Assembly (NCBI GenBank): GCA_014898415.1
Contig: RCTD01000026.1
Coordinates: 856,430-920,429, forward strand
Source of the DNA: Stromatinia cepivora
Taxonomy: Eukaryota > Ascomycota > Leotiomycetes > Helotiales > Sclerotiniaceae
Direction: 5' to 3'
Length of the DNA stretch: 64,000 bases
The stretch's first letter is position 1, and each line of letters starts with the position of its first letter. Shown here in pieces: positions 36,411 through 50,280 of this stretch. Both the position numbers and the translations under genes were made by a program. Under the pieces are notes generated by a model that was not told the origin of the DNA, did not search any database, and saw only the letters and a list, made by a program, of their open reading frames with translations.

Positions 36411-37859
36411 ATAACTACAGAGCACTTTCAGGGATCAGAGAATAAATGATATATATGATTAATAGAATAAATAGAATTAAATAATTTGCTTTTGATTATA
36501 TAGATCGAAAACTGTATATATAAAATAAATAAATGATTAATAAGTACTTTGATTAAACTAGACCTTTATTTATTAATATATTAGAATCGTCTTATCAATC
36601 GAAAAGATTAATAAAGTTTAGAAGATCCTTTATTCCGATTAGAAAATATACTTTTGATCTTTTGTAGAATACAAAGAATTATAAGGTTTTCTATGATATA
36701 TTCTTTAAATTGAAAAACAATTTACAATAAATAAAAAGATATAGAAAATAGCAATTTAAATAATTCATAAAGGAATATAGAATTCGATTATAGATAAATA
36801 TTAATAAAAGAATAATATAATATATAAACTTGAAATGATTTTGGTAGTTTTGAAATAGAAGAGAATTTAATTATATAAAAACTACAAATATCTTTTGATT
36901 TTGGATTGCTATTTATGATATTCTTCGAAATCAAGATTTTGAATAATAAAAAGAAAGTTTTCTATCAGAAAAGTATAGAAAAATAATCGATTCTGTAATA
37001 TAATAATTGAAAATGTCTATAATTATTAGACTATAGTATATTAATTATAATAACAAAATAAAATAAGTGAATTTTTGAAAAACATATAAATAATTTATTT
37101 ATATTCTTGTTTTCTATTTTACTTAAATTCTTATTGATTATTATTATATTTAAGATTTCAAAGATTAAAAAAACTAAACAGGTAAATTTCAATCATATTA
37201 AACAAATAACAATTGAAAAGAAAACTTTGAAAAAATCGAATACAAGAAAAGATCCTAATATTCTTTTAAGGGATTAATAAGTCGAATAAAAAAAGTTAAT
37301 AAATCCAATATAGATATTAAACTAAAATATCGATCTTTGGGAATATAGTTTAATTAATTCTATATTTAGAATAATATACAATCAATTATTTCAAAGATCG
37401 CTCCCCTTTATAAAAGGAATTATTATTTATTATAATCAATCATCTATTATAAATCCGGATAATAATTTGAAGACAGATTTTGTTTTTGAATTTTGTTATA
37501 TAATTAAAAGATTTTATTAATTCTATATTTGTAATTATCAAAACAAAAATTATTTGATAAAAAAAAGAAAAGAAGAAAAGTTTCTTTATCTAATGATAAT
37601 AACGATTCATTTAATCTATCAATACCAGAGTTTTCGAATGATGAATTAGATGAAAAAAAAAGAGAAAATATCGTCGAAAATTATTGATTCTCTAATCAAA
37701 ATAGGAAATAAAGGGAATCGTAAAAAAAGGAATAATTATTCATATATTCGATATATAAAATTATTAATTGTTAAGAAATATGATTTCCATAATGAATACT
37801 TTATTGATTCTTTTAAATCGAATAATCGTTGATATTGGAATTGTGGTATTCATTTGTAT
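36411..37859 (-). mobile_element. Truncated Copia element B3
   Basis: LTR at 36411-36698, lacking its first 14 bp, followed by sequence collinear with 1092-2253 of B1. It stops where repeat G begins. Only the 3' end of the element, including half of the antisense region, survives. Confidence 0.88.
37080..37859 (+). pseudogene. Antisense coding region of Copia B3, partial
   Basis: Third copy of the plus-strand region carried by B elements. It keeps the hydrophobic start (near 37110-37165). An open piece at 37650-37832 includes RKKRNNYSYIRYIKLLI and NEYFIDSFKSNNR. Cut by repeat G at 37860. Confidence 0.5.
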
Positions 37860-38152
37860 TGTGAAAGAGGTAGGTCGAGATACATGCGTCCCGATAGTAT
37901 GCTGTAAGGGGAAATAGGAATTGGAATTGATCAGATTATATTGTAAAGGTTTCAAGTAGTAAAATTAATAGGTTTAGATAATGATTTGGGTTGTGTATAA
38001 ATGGGGTACAAAAAGATTTAATAGAAAAATGATTGATTTCTTTTAAGGAGAAAAAAGTAGAATTTTTTTTTATATTTAATTATAAAGAATTATATGATTA
38101 TATGATTATAAATTAATTATATGTTAGGCTTTAATATCCCAATTTTCTTATA
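37860..38152 (+). repeat. LTR-like repeat G, copy 2
   Basis: Starts TGTGAAAGAGG and ends TTTCTTATA. Same orientation as 34744-35035. It separates the broken B3 from Gypsy A2. Confidence 0.65.
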
Positions 38153-38159
38153 CCCTTCT

Positions 38160-41100
38160 TTTTTCTGAAATATATATTTTATTTGATTTTAAAATAATTA
38201 TAAAAAGTAAAAATCAAAAAGATCAAAAAACAATTAAATTAGGGAAAACTAATTAAAGTATTAATAAATTAGAATGGTAAATAATTTTTAAGATTGTTTT
38301 AAAAAAATAGTATATTCCAGATTTTTATTAGTCTAAATCTGCTTTTATTATTTTTTTATTAAATTCGATAAGAGTTTCAAATTTCTGAAAAGCATTTTTA
38401 TTGTTTTTTTTATTTCCAGTTTTTTTTGGATATTTAGCTAGATATCTCGTAATGGATTTTGTATTTGTAATTAGATTTTTTGATGATTCTTGAATATGAT
38501 TTGAATAACAAATAAGGATTTTTGGTGTTATAAATTTCTATTCAATATTAAAAGGGTGATTCTTTCTTTTATTGTTAGATTTTATAAAAGACTTCTTTGT
38601 TGAAAAGTGATTCATTTATTCTCTATCTGGTTTATGATTTACATTAGGGATTGAAATAGTATTTTGTATTCTAAAAGGTTCAATTGGAAATGGATTGAAT
38701 AATATTATAAATTAATTTTAAATCGATTTTCATTTTGTAATTTCTTTTTCTTTTCTAATAAACTTTTTTGATATAGATTGAGGTTTTTTAATAGAGGATT
38801 CTTTATTAATTAAATTCATAATCTTTTAATTACCAATATTTTCTTTATTAAGGAATTTATTATTTTCGAAATTCTTATTGCAAAAAGCTTTTTGCTTTTA
38901 TAAAGGTGTATTATAATCTGTAAATAATAATTGATCTTTTTATTGCTTTTCCTTGTTTTGGAATACTTCAAATTGAATGGTCAGATCTGTTATTATAAGA
39001 TTACATCATCGTTTATATTAAAATTCGAATTTATTATTGTTGGTTTCAAATAATCTATTTGTTATTTCTTTTACAATATTAGAATCTCAAAATAAATATT
39101 CTAAAAGGGCTATAAAAAGATAATCTTATGGAATAAAATTGATATTAAAAGAAAAAAAATCAAAGGATATGAAAATCTTTTTTATTAAATTTGTTTAATT
39201 TAAAAAGAACAATTTGATTTTGAAAAAATCTTTGAAGGTTTTTGTAAAAGTTATTATTTTTTATATTCTTTTTGTTTGAAATTATAATTAAATAGAAGAT
39301 CGGTATCAAAATCGATCTATAGAATTTAGAAGAATTGATATATCTCAAAATAGTATTTGATCGAATTATAATTGTTCAGGATTTAGGTTTAATTAGGGTT
39401 CTTTAACGAAACTGATTCTTTTGTTTGACTTTCTGAAAAGCTTTCTTTTTTGTTGTTCAATCAAAATTATATTATAATTAATAAATGAAAGAATGCTTTT
39501 TTAGGAGTTTCTGAATTAAATTGTTATTATTATTTAGTTTATAAGAAATAAGGATTTGATATTTTTTATAAGAGTTTTTAATCGATTTCTTTGGTTTAAA
39601 AAGATCGATTATAATAATTATTTTTTTTGAAGTTTTTTTTTATTTGTTTTTGGAAATTAGATAGAAAAAATCAAAAAAGGAATAATAAAGATTAAATTTT
39701 TTATTATAATTAGGAAAATATAATATAAGCAAAGATATTGATATAAAATGGAATTCTTTATTGTTTTAAATATGGATAATGATATATTATAAAACAGGAT
39801 TGTATTTTAAGAGAAGTTAAATAATTGAAAAGTAATAATTCGGGAGTAAATCTTTTTTAAAGATTTCGCAGAAATGTTATTTGTAAATAATAAGAATATC
39901 TTTACAAATATTTTGTAAATCGAATTTATTTTTTTGTTTGAAAATATATTGAAACGAAAGAATATATAAAATAAATTGATTTTTAAAGGATTCTTTGTTT
40001 GATGGTTTTAATAGAAAAAAATTATCTTTGAAAACTTTGTTAGAATCAAAGGAATAAAAGCTCTTTATTGAATTGAATTGATTAAGATTAAAAATTTGCT
40101 TTGATTATTTTAAAATTAAGGATTGATATAAATAAAATCAAAAATAGAATACTTTTGTTAATTTTATTTTGTTAATATATTTTTAGTTTTTGATAATAGT
40201 AATTAATCTGTTTTGTAATTTTTTAATCGAAATATATTTCAATTTTAGGTTGAGGAATTTTGTTAGGGTATGTAAATAGTATATATATAAAGTATTTATA
40301 ATGATTTGCTTTTTTAGTAATACGATAATTTTTTATTCTATTTAATCGGTAATATATTTATTATTTATTAAAAAATATTATTCTTTTTCAAATTGGTAAT
40401 CTAAATTGTAAAAACAATTTTTCAGTTTTTGTAAAGAATTTAAAACCATTTTAAAATCGTTGGAGACTAAATCGTTATTATTTGAAATAAACTTAGCATT
40501 ATAATCAGCTATATAATGATAAAATACGAATCTATTCAGAATAGATAGATGAAAAAGGGTTTTTTTCGAAAGATTAAAATGATAACTTTTCTTTTCTTAT
40601 TTATCAATATTTATAATTACAGATTCCGAAATTGATATAATTGTTTGGGAATAAAGAAATCGATATATATAGGGGATATCTAATATAATAATTATTTCCA
40701 ATCGTTTTTTAGTATTAGATTTTTCTTTATTATTATTATTGTTAAAGGGTATTGAAACAATTTCTATAATAATTATTTTATGGATAAATTTATTTTTTTA
40801 TTGAATTTTGAAGGGGTTTTTATTTTCACAATATTTTTTTAGAAACCCAAAATTATCGAAAATAAATTTATAGATTTTGAGGATAGGATTTTATATAAGA
40901 TTATAAGGGAGAGATATTCAATCTTTTTTATTCTTTATATCGATTTTTGTAATAAATTTATATATAATATAGAAATCTATAAGATTATATTTTTTGATTT
41001 TTTTATCTTTCTTTTGTATAAAATATTCGATTATATACCTATTCAGAAACTTTATAAGGATTTGAAGATTAAAGCGAAAAATATAATAAATTATATTCAT

Positions 41101-41560
41101 TTTTGTTGAAATATTATTTAAATTTATATTTTTCGATTAAAAATAAACAAAAACTTTTTTTTGAATGATTATTTAAATTCTTTTAAAAATTTTAAAATCT
41201 TTTTTGGTTTTATTATAATATTATTCAATAAATTAAATTATATTATTATTCTTAGCAAAATAATCGATTTTGAAGAAATCAATTATTTTATAGAATTTCT
41301 AATCTTCGATTTGATCTTTTATTTTATTTGTAAAATCTTTAATAAGGTTAATAATATTTATAAAGTAATTGAATTATTATTCAAAAGTATTATATTTTTC
41401 CTTAACTTTAAAAGTTTCAATAAATATAAATGCTTTGATTTTGTTGTTAAAAGAATAATTTTTATATCGGATAAGAAAAGGGGTATTATTATTAATAGAA
41501 TAAAAGGTTATAGTTTAATTAGATCTTTCTCTAAATATTATATCAAAATTTAAATAAAAG
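38160..41560 (-). pseudogene. Unrecognised long frame downstream of Gypsy integrase (copy A2)
   Basis: Same minus-strand frame as 10105-12060 plus 1-433, here uninterrupted. Open pieces include 40918-41100 (FYIIYKFITKIDIKNKKD) and 39160-39348 (NKKNIKNNNFYKNLQRFFQN). Between 38160 and 39160 only Lys/Asn-rich broken frames are seen. Roughly 1,100 codons before RIP. No domain recognised. The plus-strand frame 41161-41553 is its shadow. Confidence 0.5.
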
Positions 41561-41944
41561 TTTATATAAATAATAAAATAAGTATAAACAAAGAATTGAT
41601 AATTTCAAATTAAATTATTAAAAAAAGCAGATTTAAAAAGAAAATATTGAATTATTTAAATACTGTTTAGGAATTGTTTATAAATTATTTAAAAATGAGA
41701 TTGATAGTATAATAAGTTTTTTCAAAGAGGATTCAAATATTCTTTTTTTTTTAAGGATTATAAGACTTTTCTTGTCGAATTTCTTAATTGGTGATTAGAA
41801 ATTTATAATAACAATTTCTTTTCGGTTTATTGTATTTGTTTTCTTCTTTTTGGTTTTATATCATTTTGTAATTGGATAAAGAATAATTCTTGATTGTTTG
41901 TTATCTTCTATTTAAAAGATTATAAATATTTAAAAATTTGATTC

Positions 41945-43090
41945 TTTTGATCTATCTATTTATACAAATCCTTAGAATTATTATTTACAAAGAGATTTGA
42001 ATATAAAATATATTTCTTAAAACGAATGTTTATATAGATTTTATCAAATAGAATACTATTCATTTCTTTAAAGATATATATAAAAAGATTCTTTAATTTC
42101 TTTATCACTTTATAAAATCTATATTATTTGATAGTAAATTTTGTATTATAAGATATATCGATTTTTGATTAAGGATTATAATATAGAATTATATTTTCAA
42201 TTCGAATATTCTTATCCAATATTTTGTAATCGAGATTATATCGAAGTTTATTATCTTCTTTATAGTATTATTTGCAAAGGATTGTTTTTTTAATATTTTC
42301 ATTTAGTATTTTTAATTGTTATATTCTAGTGATTAATAAATCTTTTTAAATTTGTATACTTTTCTAATTAAGGATTCTTCAAATTGTATATATAATTTCA
42401 AAAAGCAATACAACTTTCTATTTGTAAATCAATTCAAATAATGTTTTGTTTGTTAATTTATGAATTGAGATATAATCAATGAATAATATTGTTTTCAATT
42501 ATTTAGATTATTTATGTCCTCTTTGTAATAGACGGGAAAATGTTTCTGTAATAGGATAATAACCTCTTTTCATTATTCTATTAATTTATGGATGATAGAC
42601 TGATATTTTGATTTTGTTGATTCTATATTTTTTGCAATAAGCAAGTATAGCGTTTTTGTTTTCAGATCCTTCATTTATAATGACTTTTTTAAAAAGATTA
42701 TAATGATAGATTATTTTATAAAGGAATTTGACAATCGTTTTTGAGGTAGTATTTTATAAGGCTTTAATTTCTATCTAATTATTCAGATCTTTTTGTAAAA
42801 TAATGAAGCATTTGAATTTATGATTGTTAGATATTTTTGTAATATTTATATTAACTTTATATTAAATATTTGAGGTTTAAATGGTAATCATTGATTTATT
42901 TGTTTATTTGGATAATCTGAATTGACAAATGGAGTAAGAAGTCATTCAATTTTTTATATCTTTATATATTCCATTTTATTAATAACAATTATGTATTTTA
43001 GTATATAATGATTTTAGATTCTTTTGTGATTTAATTTTTTATGTATTTGAATTATAATTTTTGCTTTTTCGATTAGATTATCATTTGTTA
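41945..43090 (-). pseudogene. Gypsy A2 integrase
   Basis: Head: YKDIKN, then TSYSICQFRLS (about 42935), where the first Cys of the pair has become Tyr. Core end: YCKKYRINKIKISVYHP (about 42590-42660), then RIMKRGYYPITETFSRLLQR. C-terminal GPY/F-like tail near 42000-42240. This order and these motifs are those of Ty3/Gypsy integrases. Confidence 0.87.
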
Positions 43091-43559
43091 TTATATAGAC
43101 AGAAGGTAATCTATCTCTCCGGATTTTGAATAGATAATAATCTCTTATATAAAAATTGAAAGTTTTCTTTTTGAAAGTTTATTAATCCTTTGTTGATATA
43201 TTTTTAGGTTTTTGTAATGTAATGATATATTGAATAATCATTTGTATCCTTTCATTTCTGTTTTCCAAAATTTGAAATGGTCTTAAAATTTTGGAGTTAT
43301 TTATATTTATCATTGAATCTATTTGTAATGAGTTTAGATCTATAATAATCGAATTATTAATATCTTTTTTATATTCCTTATCAATATTATTCGAAACAAT
43401 TTGCGATTATCGTAATAGGATATCTGCAATAATATTTTTGTTTCCAGAAATATATTTGATATTAAAATCAAAGAGCCTGATTTAAATAATTCATTTTGTA
43501 ATTAAAGTATTAAATAGATCTGTAATTGTTTTATTTAGCTAAATTACAAGTATATTTAT

Positions 43560-44960
43560 ATCAATTTCTAAAAAGAAATGAATATTATAAAAATCTCTTT
43601 TGCATTTTTACAAAACTTTGAATATTTTTCTATATTTTCTTTTAATAATATTATAATTCCGTTCAGTATAATTCTATATACCATTTTTATATCTAACAAC
43701 AATACAAGGTTTATTATTATACATTTGACCTAAAATAGTTCCTTATTTTACCAAGTTAGTATCAATAATGAGTATAATAGTTCCGGCTTCAAATGAATAA
43801 GTCAATAGAAGAAGGATTGGGGCCGAAGTTAATTTATCTTTCAGTAAGGTTATTGTAGTATCATGATTAGTGATCCAAATGAATTTTATATCTTTTTTTA
43901 ATAATATATAAAGAGGCTTTATAATAATAACGAAATTCTTTACCCAAAATCGATAGAAGATATATACTCTAAAAAACATTCTAATTTTATAATTGTTCGA
44001 GTAAGATGGCCATTCAAGTATTTTGATGATTTTGGCAATATCGGAATTTCTTCCTTTAGAATTAGTATAATAATCTACAATTCGGATTTCATTATAATAT
44101 TATTTGGATTTGATATTAATAATATATTCTGTATATTTAATATATTTCATTATAGCGTTCAGGTTTTTCAGGTGTTTGATAACAAACTTCCTTAATCCAA
44201 ATTTAACTTCAGTTTTATTATATCGAGTTTTAAAACTCTTAATTCTAATATCATTCAAATAAGGTATAGCAATATTAAGTATAATATTCTATAATATCCT
44301 TGATACAATCCTTACAAATTGAATAACCGAATTAATAACCCTTTATAATAGAATAATGAACTTTATTAGATTAAAAAAGATTATAATAGTAATAATATCT
44401 TTATTTTTTTTATTTAAAAGTATTTGATTATATTTAGAAAAGAAATCAATCAAGGATGTTAATAAATATTCAATTATTTGTTTAGCAAATTCCTTTAAAT
44501 TTAAAAGTATATTTGTATTTTATAGAATTATAATATTTGTTTTTGTTATTACAACAACGATATAGTATTTGCTAGCTTCATTTTTTTTAATTAGATATTA
44601 AGGGTTTCAATATAATCCTTCTTCTTTTTCTAATATACCTCGTTTGATATAATCTTTTATCATTTCGATAATTATTAATAAAAAAGCTTTAGAGGATACA
44701 AAATCAGGAGTTTGCCAAATTTTATATAATATTGTCTTAATAATTTATAGTAGAGTAATTGAAGATTTGATACTACTAACTTTTGTTTAATCAAAAGTTA
44801 ATATTGCTTTTTGATTCTATAATAATGTAAAAAGAAATTCCTTTTCATATTCCCAAAGTATATCTCCGATATCTAACAATACTAAACGTTCTTATATCAA
44901 TTGGAAACCTTTAGATTTGGCATCGAAGTGTAATATCAAATATTTTGAAAAAGAATTTAA
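43560..44960 (-). pseudogene. Gypsy A2 reverse transcriptase and RNase H
   Basis: Catalytic loop at 44250-44261 reads YLND, one aspartate better than A1. The open piece 43743-43979 is the thumb with NHDTTITLLKDKLTSAPILL and the start of RNase H (LIIDTNLV). Interrupted at 44966 by D2. Confidence 0.87.
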
Positions 44961-44965
44961 TAATT

Positions 44966-45131
44966 TGTTAACTTTTGGTGTAGGAAGTAGTAGTATTGTT
45001 GATTATGTAGGTTGAACTAAGGATCTATAATTCTAGTAGGAGTAGAATTGAGGTTATCCCCAAATATGGTTTGTGCACCATTGTGGTCTTGTGACTTCAA
45101 TTCTAATCCTATGATGGCCTTATTTTCAATA
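44966..45131 (-). repeat. 3' LTR of Copia D2
   Basis: 166 bp, TGTTAACTTTTGG to TTTTCAATA. Matches the other three D LTRs. Confidence 0.93.
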
Positions 45132-45249
45132 CTCCTTCATTGAGGATATCTTATTCGATTCTCCTAGGTTATTAATCCCAATATTTTCTTGAATCTTTCG
45201 AAAGCAATTTTTGTATAAGGCTTTGTTATTTTGTCGGTAATTATATTAT

Positions 45250-45545
45250 ATGTATTGATATAACTAATAGCGATTTTTTCCTTTTTTGTTAAATCTCTGA
45301 TAAAATGATAACTGATATCTATATGTTTGGATTGTTCATACAAATATAGATTCTTAATTAAAGTTAAAGTACCTTGATTGTTATTAAATATTTGAACTGT
45401 ATTTTCGTTCTTTCTAATATAATTTGATTTGAATAGGTTTTTGAGTATTTATATAATCTATCTTTTTTGTTTGGTGAATATTGTTATTGCAATATATTTT
45501 GATTCTGTATTAGAGGTAGCCATAGATATTTGTTTCTTGCTAGTC
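45250..45545 (-). pseudogene. Copia D2 RNase H
   Basis: Minus frame SKKQISMATSNTESKYIAI, two internal stops, then NTVQIFNNNQGTLTLIKNLY and SKHIDISYHFIRDL. This is a textbook Copia RNase H, with the acidic residue in TESKY and the KHIDIxYHFIR ending. Two TAG/TAA stops at expected Glu/Gln/Trp positions. Confidence 0.9.
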
Positions 45546-45799
45546 TACGATATAGGGTTTCTGTAGAATATTACAATTTCTTTTGAAATACTTTTCTGGT
45601 TATATTTGTTATTAGTTCAATCTGTATCTATATATATTTTTATTATATTATCAGGTATATTATATTCTTTGCAAATATCAGATTGTATTTCTTTTGATCT
45701 GAACTATAGCTTTTATTTAATTGTTGATTGTAGATATCGTATCAGATTCTTCAAAGCTATAGTATAATGTTTTGTTGGTTTTGTTATAAATTGTGAAAA

Positions 45800-46750
45800 T
45801 CTTCTAATTGAGAATGTTATATTTGGTCGAGTATATATTATTGAATGAATTACACTTTCTATTCGTTGTTGATATTCGTTTATATCTGTTAGTTCATCGT
45901 TGTCGGTTGTTAGTCGGAGATAGGTATAATCTATTATTGGTAGTTTCTTGATTTGATGTTGTTTATATGTAATATTGTATTTGATTAATATAGTATCGAG
46001 ATATTCTTTTTGATTTATAATTAATGTATATATTTTTCTATTATAAATGATTTTAATATTTAGAATCTTATTAATCTTCTTTAGATTCTTAGTGTTAAAA
46101 CGGGCCGATAGCTTTTCATCGAATCAAGTGATTTGTAATGATGTGTGTGATGTAATAATGATATCGTCGATATATATTAGTAATATTATATTACAGTCTT
46201 TGGATGTATATAGATATAGGTCTGCCAAATTTTGTACAAAATTTATATCTAAAAGTTCTTTCTTTAATAATAAATTTCAGTCTTTTTTAGTTTGCTTCAA
46301 ATCATATAGATTTTGTAGGGCTTGTAATATATATCCCTTTTTGATTTTGATATTTTGGGGTGATTCGAAGTAAATCTCTTTCTTCAAATGCAATTCGGTA
46401 AAGGTATTTTTGATATCGAAATATGAATATTCCAAATTTTCTTTTGCGACGATAGCTAGGAATAGTCTGAATGTATTTAGTTTCATTATTGGTGTAAATG
46501 TTTCATTGTAATCCTTTTTTAGTATTTGATTGAACCTTCGAATCATTAATTTTGTTTTGAATTGTTCTATTTTGTTATTCTTGGTCTTAATTGTAAATAC
46601 CCATTTCGTCGAAACCAGATTACTTTCTTTAAGGAATATATATTCTTTTCAAGTATTATTTTGAATCAAGGATATGATTTCCTTTTGGATGATTTCCTTT
46701 CATTTTTCAGAGTGTTTTCGATCCGATATTACTTTCTTATAAGTTCTTGA
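45800..46750 (-). pseudogene. Copia D2 reverse transcriptase
   Basis: The open piece 46277-46546 begins MIRRFNQILKKDYNETFTPI and continues with YFDIKNTFTELHLKKEIYFE and ILQALQNLYDLKQTKKD, all standard RVT_2 motifs (K/R-F-x-Q, FDIKxAFL, LxKxLYGLKQ). The catalytic loop at 46163-46174 is IYIDDIII, intact. Upstream linker open at 47072-47320. Confidence 0.92.
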
Positions 46751-48004
46751 TATTTTGATTTTTAGAATTTCTTCGGCTGAATATGCTATACTTTTTGTAT
46801 TGTTTGTATCTATTAACGAAGTTATGAAATCTGAAACGATCTTGTCTTTGATATAAGGGTCCATTTTGTAAATAATTGGAATTGTAATTATAGTGTGTTT
46901 TATATTTTCTTGAGTTTTGGTTTGTATAGATATTGTAATTAATGTCTTTATAATCTTGTTTTTCTGTTCTTTTTTAGGATTTTGTTTTATATTTTTTTTT
47001 TGTTTTTGTATTAGATATTTTGGGGATTCGTTTTTAAGGTTTATTTTATTCTTTTGTTTGATCTCAGATGATTATGGATTTACTTTGTTTTTTGATTCTA
47101 TTGAAATAGGTTTATCAACAAAATTTAAGATAATTTTAAATTTTGTTTTTAGTATAGATTTAGGGTTTATAGAAATTGATTTTTGGATTAAACTTTTTGA
47201 AATGATGGATTCGATATCTAAAATATCCTTGGAAGAAGATTCTTGATTTGTTTTCTGGATATTGTTATTTTTATTTTTATTGTATATTGATATTGATGTA
47301 TTTAATTTATTTGGTTTCAATTCGATAATTGGGGTGTTTGATATAATTATTGAACTTGGTATAATATCTATTGGAGAGAATATTTGAAATGAAGATGATA
47401 TAGATATTATGTTTAGTGTTAAGGATAAAGAAAGTGTTTTGTTTGCTATCGGTCTATTATGAGGTTTTCGATCTGGTTTTATATTCTTTATTCCTTATAG
47501 GCCTGATTCACAATTTCTTAATTTAAAATCCAAATCTTTTTTTCGATAAGATTCATTTATGATTATTTTGCTTAATCGAAATGTATAATCTAATTCTGGA
47601 GAATACACTTTGATATATTTGTTTGTAATTTTTGAATACCTTAGGAATATATCGATTCTCGAAGTGTTCTGTAATTTGTTGTATCTTTATCTTTTCGGAA
47701 TAATCTTGGGATTGATATAAGTGTAATATTTGCTTTTCCAGATTTTGTATATCTTTATATCTAATATTGTATTTATAAAAGCTTTTATAAAGGATCGATT
47801 TATTCTATTTATATTAGGATCAATATTAGTGCAATTCCTAATATAAGTATTGTACTTTATAGCTTTATTTCAAAATTCTAATAATAATTCAGTTTCTTTT
47901 AGTATTGTTTTTATATTTGTTTTTGTAGTCCTTATATTCTGTTTTACAGATTTGTTTTGATATAAAGAGGTAATTGTTATAATTTCGGATTGTATGCTTG
48001 ATGA

Positions 48005-48271
48005 TTATTTACGAATAGCTTGTAGGAGTTCTGATGTGTTGTCAGTCCTGGTTGTAATGATCTTTTTTTTAGTAATTAATTCCATTTCCTTTTTCCAAGT
48101 TTTTAATGTTTGAATTATATCGTCTTTTTGTTTAAGTGATATAATCCAATTTACTTTTATATAATTATCAATGATTAATATGAAATAACGATTCCCTCGA
48201 ATCGATTTTGGGAATAATCCTGCAATATCGAAATGTATAAATTCGAGTCTTTTTGATTTGTACAGATTCAA
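48005..48271 (-). pseudogene. Copia D2 integrase core
   Basis: Open 88-codon piece: RLEFIHFDIAGLFPKSIRGN then RYFILIIDNYIKVNWIISLK and TRTDNTSELLQA. It contains the first two catalytic aspartates (HFD, TDN). Stops cut it on both sides. The zinc head lies toward 48400 and is not readable. Confidence 0.88.
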
Positions 48272-48589
48272 TTACTTCGGAATATGATTGGTTATCTTGG
48301 TGAATATATATATTTCGTAGATATCTAATTCAATTGGGATCTTTATTGGCTTAATTATATTGGATACTTTATATAGATTCTTGATCTTATCTGGATCTAG
48401 ATGGTTGAATCTTTGATATTATAATAGGTATCTCTCTTTCTCTTTAAATATTAATTCGTTATTGATACTTTTGGTATTATCGATTATCTTTAAAGAAAAA
48501 CCTTTTTCTTAATTATTTTGATATACATTAGAATAGAAAGCTATATCCTTATATCTTTTGATTATATATGAAACCATATACATTCCGTT

Positions 48590-48780
48590 TTATATTCTAG
48601 TATAGATAACTTTTTTATTATCCTTCTTGAAATATATATAATGAAAGTTGAATTTCCTTTGCAATCCTATTTCGCAGATCTTTTTTCCTAACAACAAGTT
48701 TACTTCTAACTCTGATATATATAACATATTTGAAAATAGTATCTTAAAATCATTTTCGTATATTATATCCATTAAACCCC
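48590..48780 (-). pseudogene. Copia D2 protease C-terminal part
   Basis: The open piece reads FKILFSNMLYISELEVNLLL, the end of a Copia protease (family pattern L-x-x-VLYVPxLxxNLLS). The catalytic Asp-Ser-Gly region upstream is interrupted. Confidence 0.75.
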
Positions 48781-48849
48781 AATAATGATAATATATTACT
48801 TTTTTATCAATCTTTATCCTTTGTTTGGTAATAGATTTTATTAATCTGA

Positions 48850-50100
48850 ATAATAAAGATTGGTTAGATATATATAAAGAAGCACCTATATCGATATATC
48901 ATTTATTAAGAAAAGTTTTACTAATGGTTTTCTTTATCAAATTACAATCTTCCTTTATCATATCCTTAATATTGAAGTCTGATTTAGAGATATTGTTAAT
49001 AGAATATATTTAATCTTTCTTATTGAAATGGATTTTCTTTGGATTCGATGATCCCCTTCTTCTTTAATAATAAAGATAATTGTAAAGGAGTTTATTGGTT
49101 CATACTAAATACAAGCAATCTTATATATAATGATCTTCTCTTTGATATAGATCGCAAATATATTTGGGATCTCGAAATCTGATTCTTAGTATCGAAAAGT
49201 ATACCTAGATCCTTTCACAATTTGCATTAATTTTGATTCATTTTTAAAACAAAGTTCTTTAATCTATAAATACTTGATCTTATCATCGATATTAAAATTG
49301 ATTTGGATATCCAATATATTTATTATTCTTTGATAATCGATTGGAAAATTATATATTAAAACCAAGAATAGGGTAATATCTTGATATACTGATCAACAGT
49401 TTTTGTTTATAGTTTTTAGTTTCCTTTTGTATTTTTTCAGTTTATCTCAAATTTCAATAATAATTATATCGGGATGAATATTGGATTAGAATTTGAAGTT
49501 CTGGATCATTGTCATATATATATTAATTATAACTGTATTGATTCTGATATATTTTGATTTAAAATATCTCCAGAATATATATATTGTTGAATATTTGTTG
49601 GTAAAAGCTTCATTATCATTATTGAGTATTATACAAATATATAATAATGTATTCGCTTCATCCTTTAAATATTCCGATTTCAATTCGATATTGTAATATA
49701 CACAACCATTGATCTTGTAGGCAGATATTATATTAAATCCTGCAATCTGTATATATTCGTCTAATATTTGATCAATTGTATAAAACCATCCTTTCTCTTT
49801 CAATTGTATCTTTGTTTATCTGAACCATTGTTTATGATTATTTTGATCGAGTTTCGAAGGGTTATTTGATTCTGATATTATAAAGGTTTTTTATTATTTG
49901 ATAAATATCGAAGATAATCTTCAGATTTTTAAGATAGTCTTAAAAAAAAGATGTACAATAAATAAATTCAAAATAATAAAGAAATATAAAAATAAAACAA
50001 TAAAAGAATTCGTAAAATTATATTATAATATATTTTTTTATAGCTATACGAATTTGCTTTTCGCTTCTACTATAATTCTGTATCGGTATTGTGTAGATTG
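48850..50100 (-). pseudogene. Copia D2 gag
   Basis: The open piece 49486-49803 reads WFYTIDQILDEYIQIAGFNI, then YLKDEANTLLYICIILNNDN and FWRYFKSKY, matching D1 (25977-26159) and the Copia gag pattern of an A-x3-I helix followed by W-x2-L/F-x3-Y. The rest is broken. Confidence 0.7.
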
Positions 50101-50280
50101 CTCTCCATTCTGGTTTATAATATTGTAAATTATAAATTGTGTTATTGTATTTCAACTCTACTTCGATGGTATTATATGAAAATTCTGATTTTCATTTTAT
50201 TTCATTTTTATTAGTTATACTAATCCTTTCTTGATTTGTTTTACTTTCTAATCATTACTATACAACTGGATTTCATAACC

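Noticed and set aside
34744..38152. A complete LTR element bounded by the two G repeats
   Set aside because: The interior holds truncated B3 and an F LTR with missing ends, and flanking 5-mers (ATCAT left, CCCTT right) do not match.
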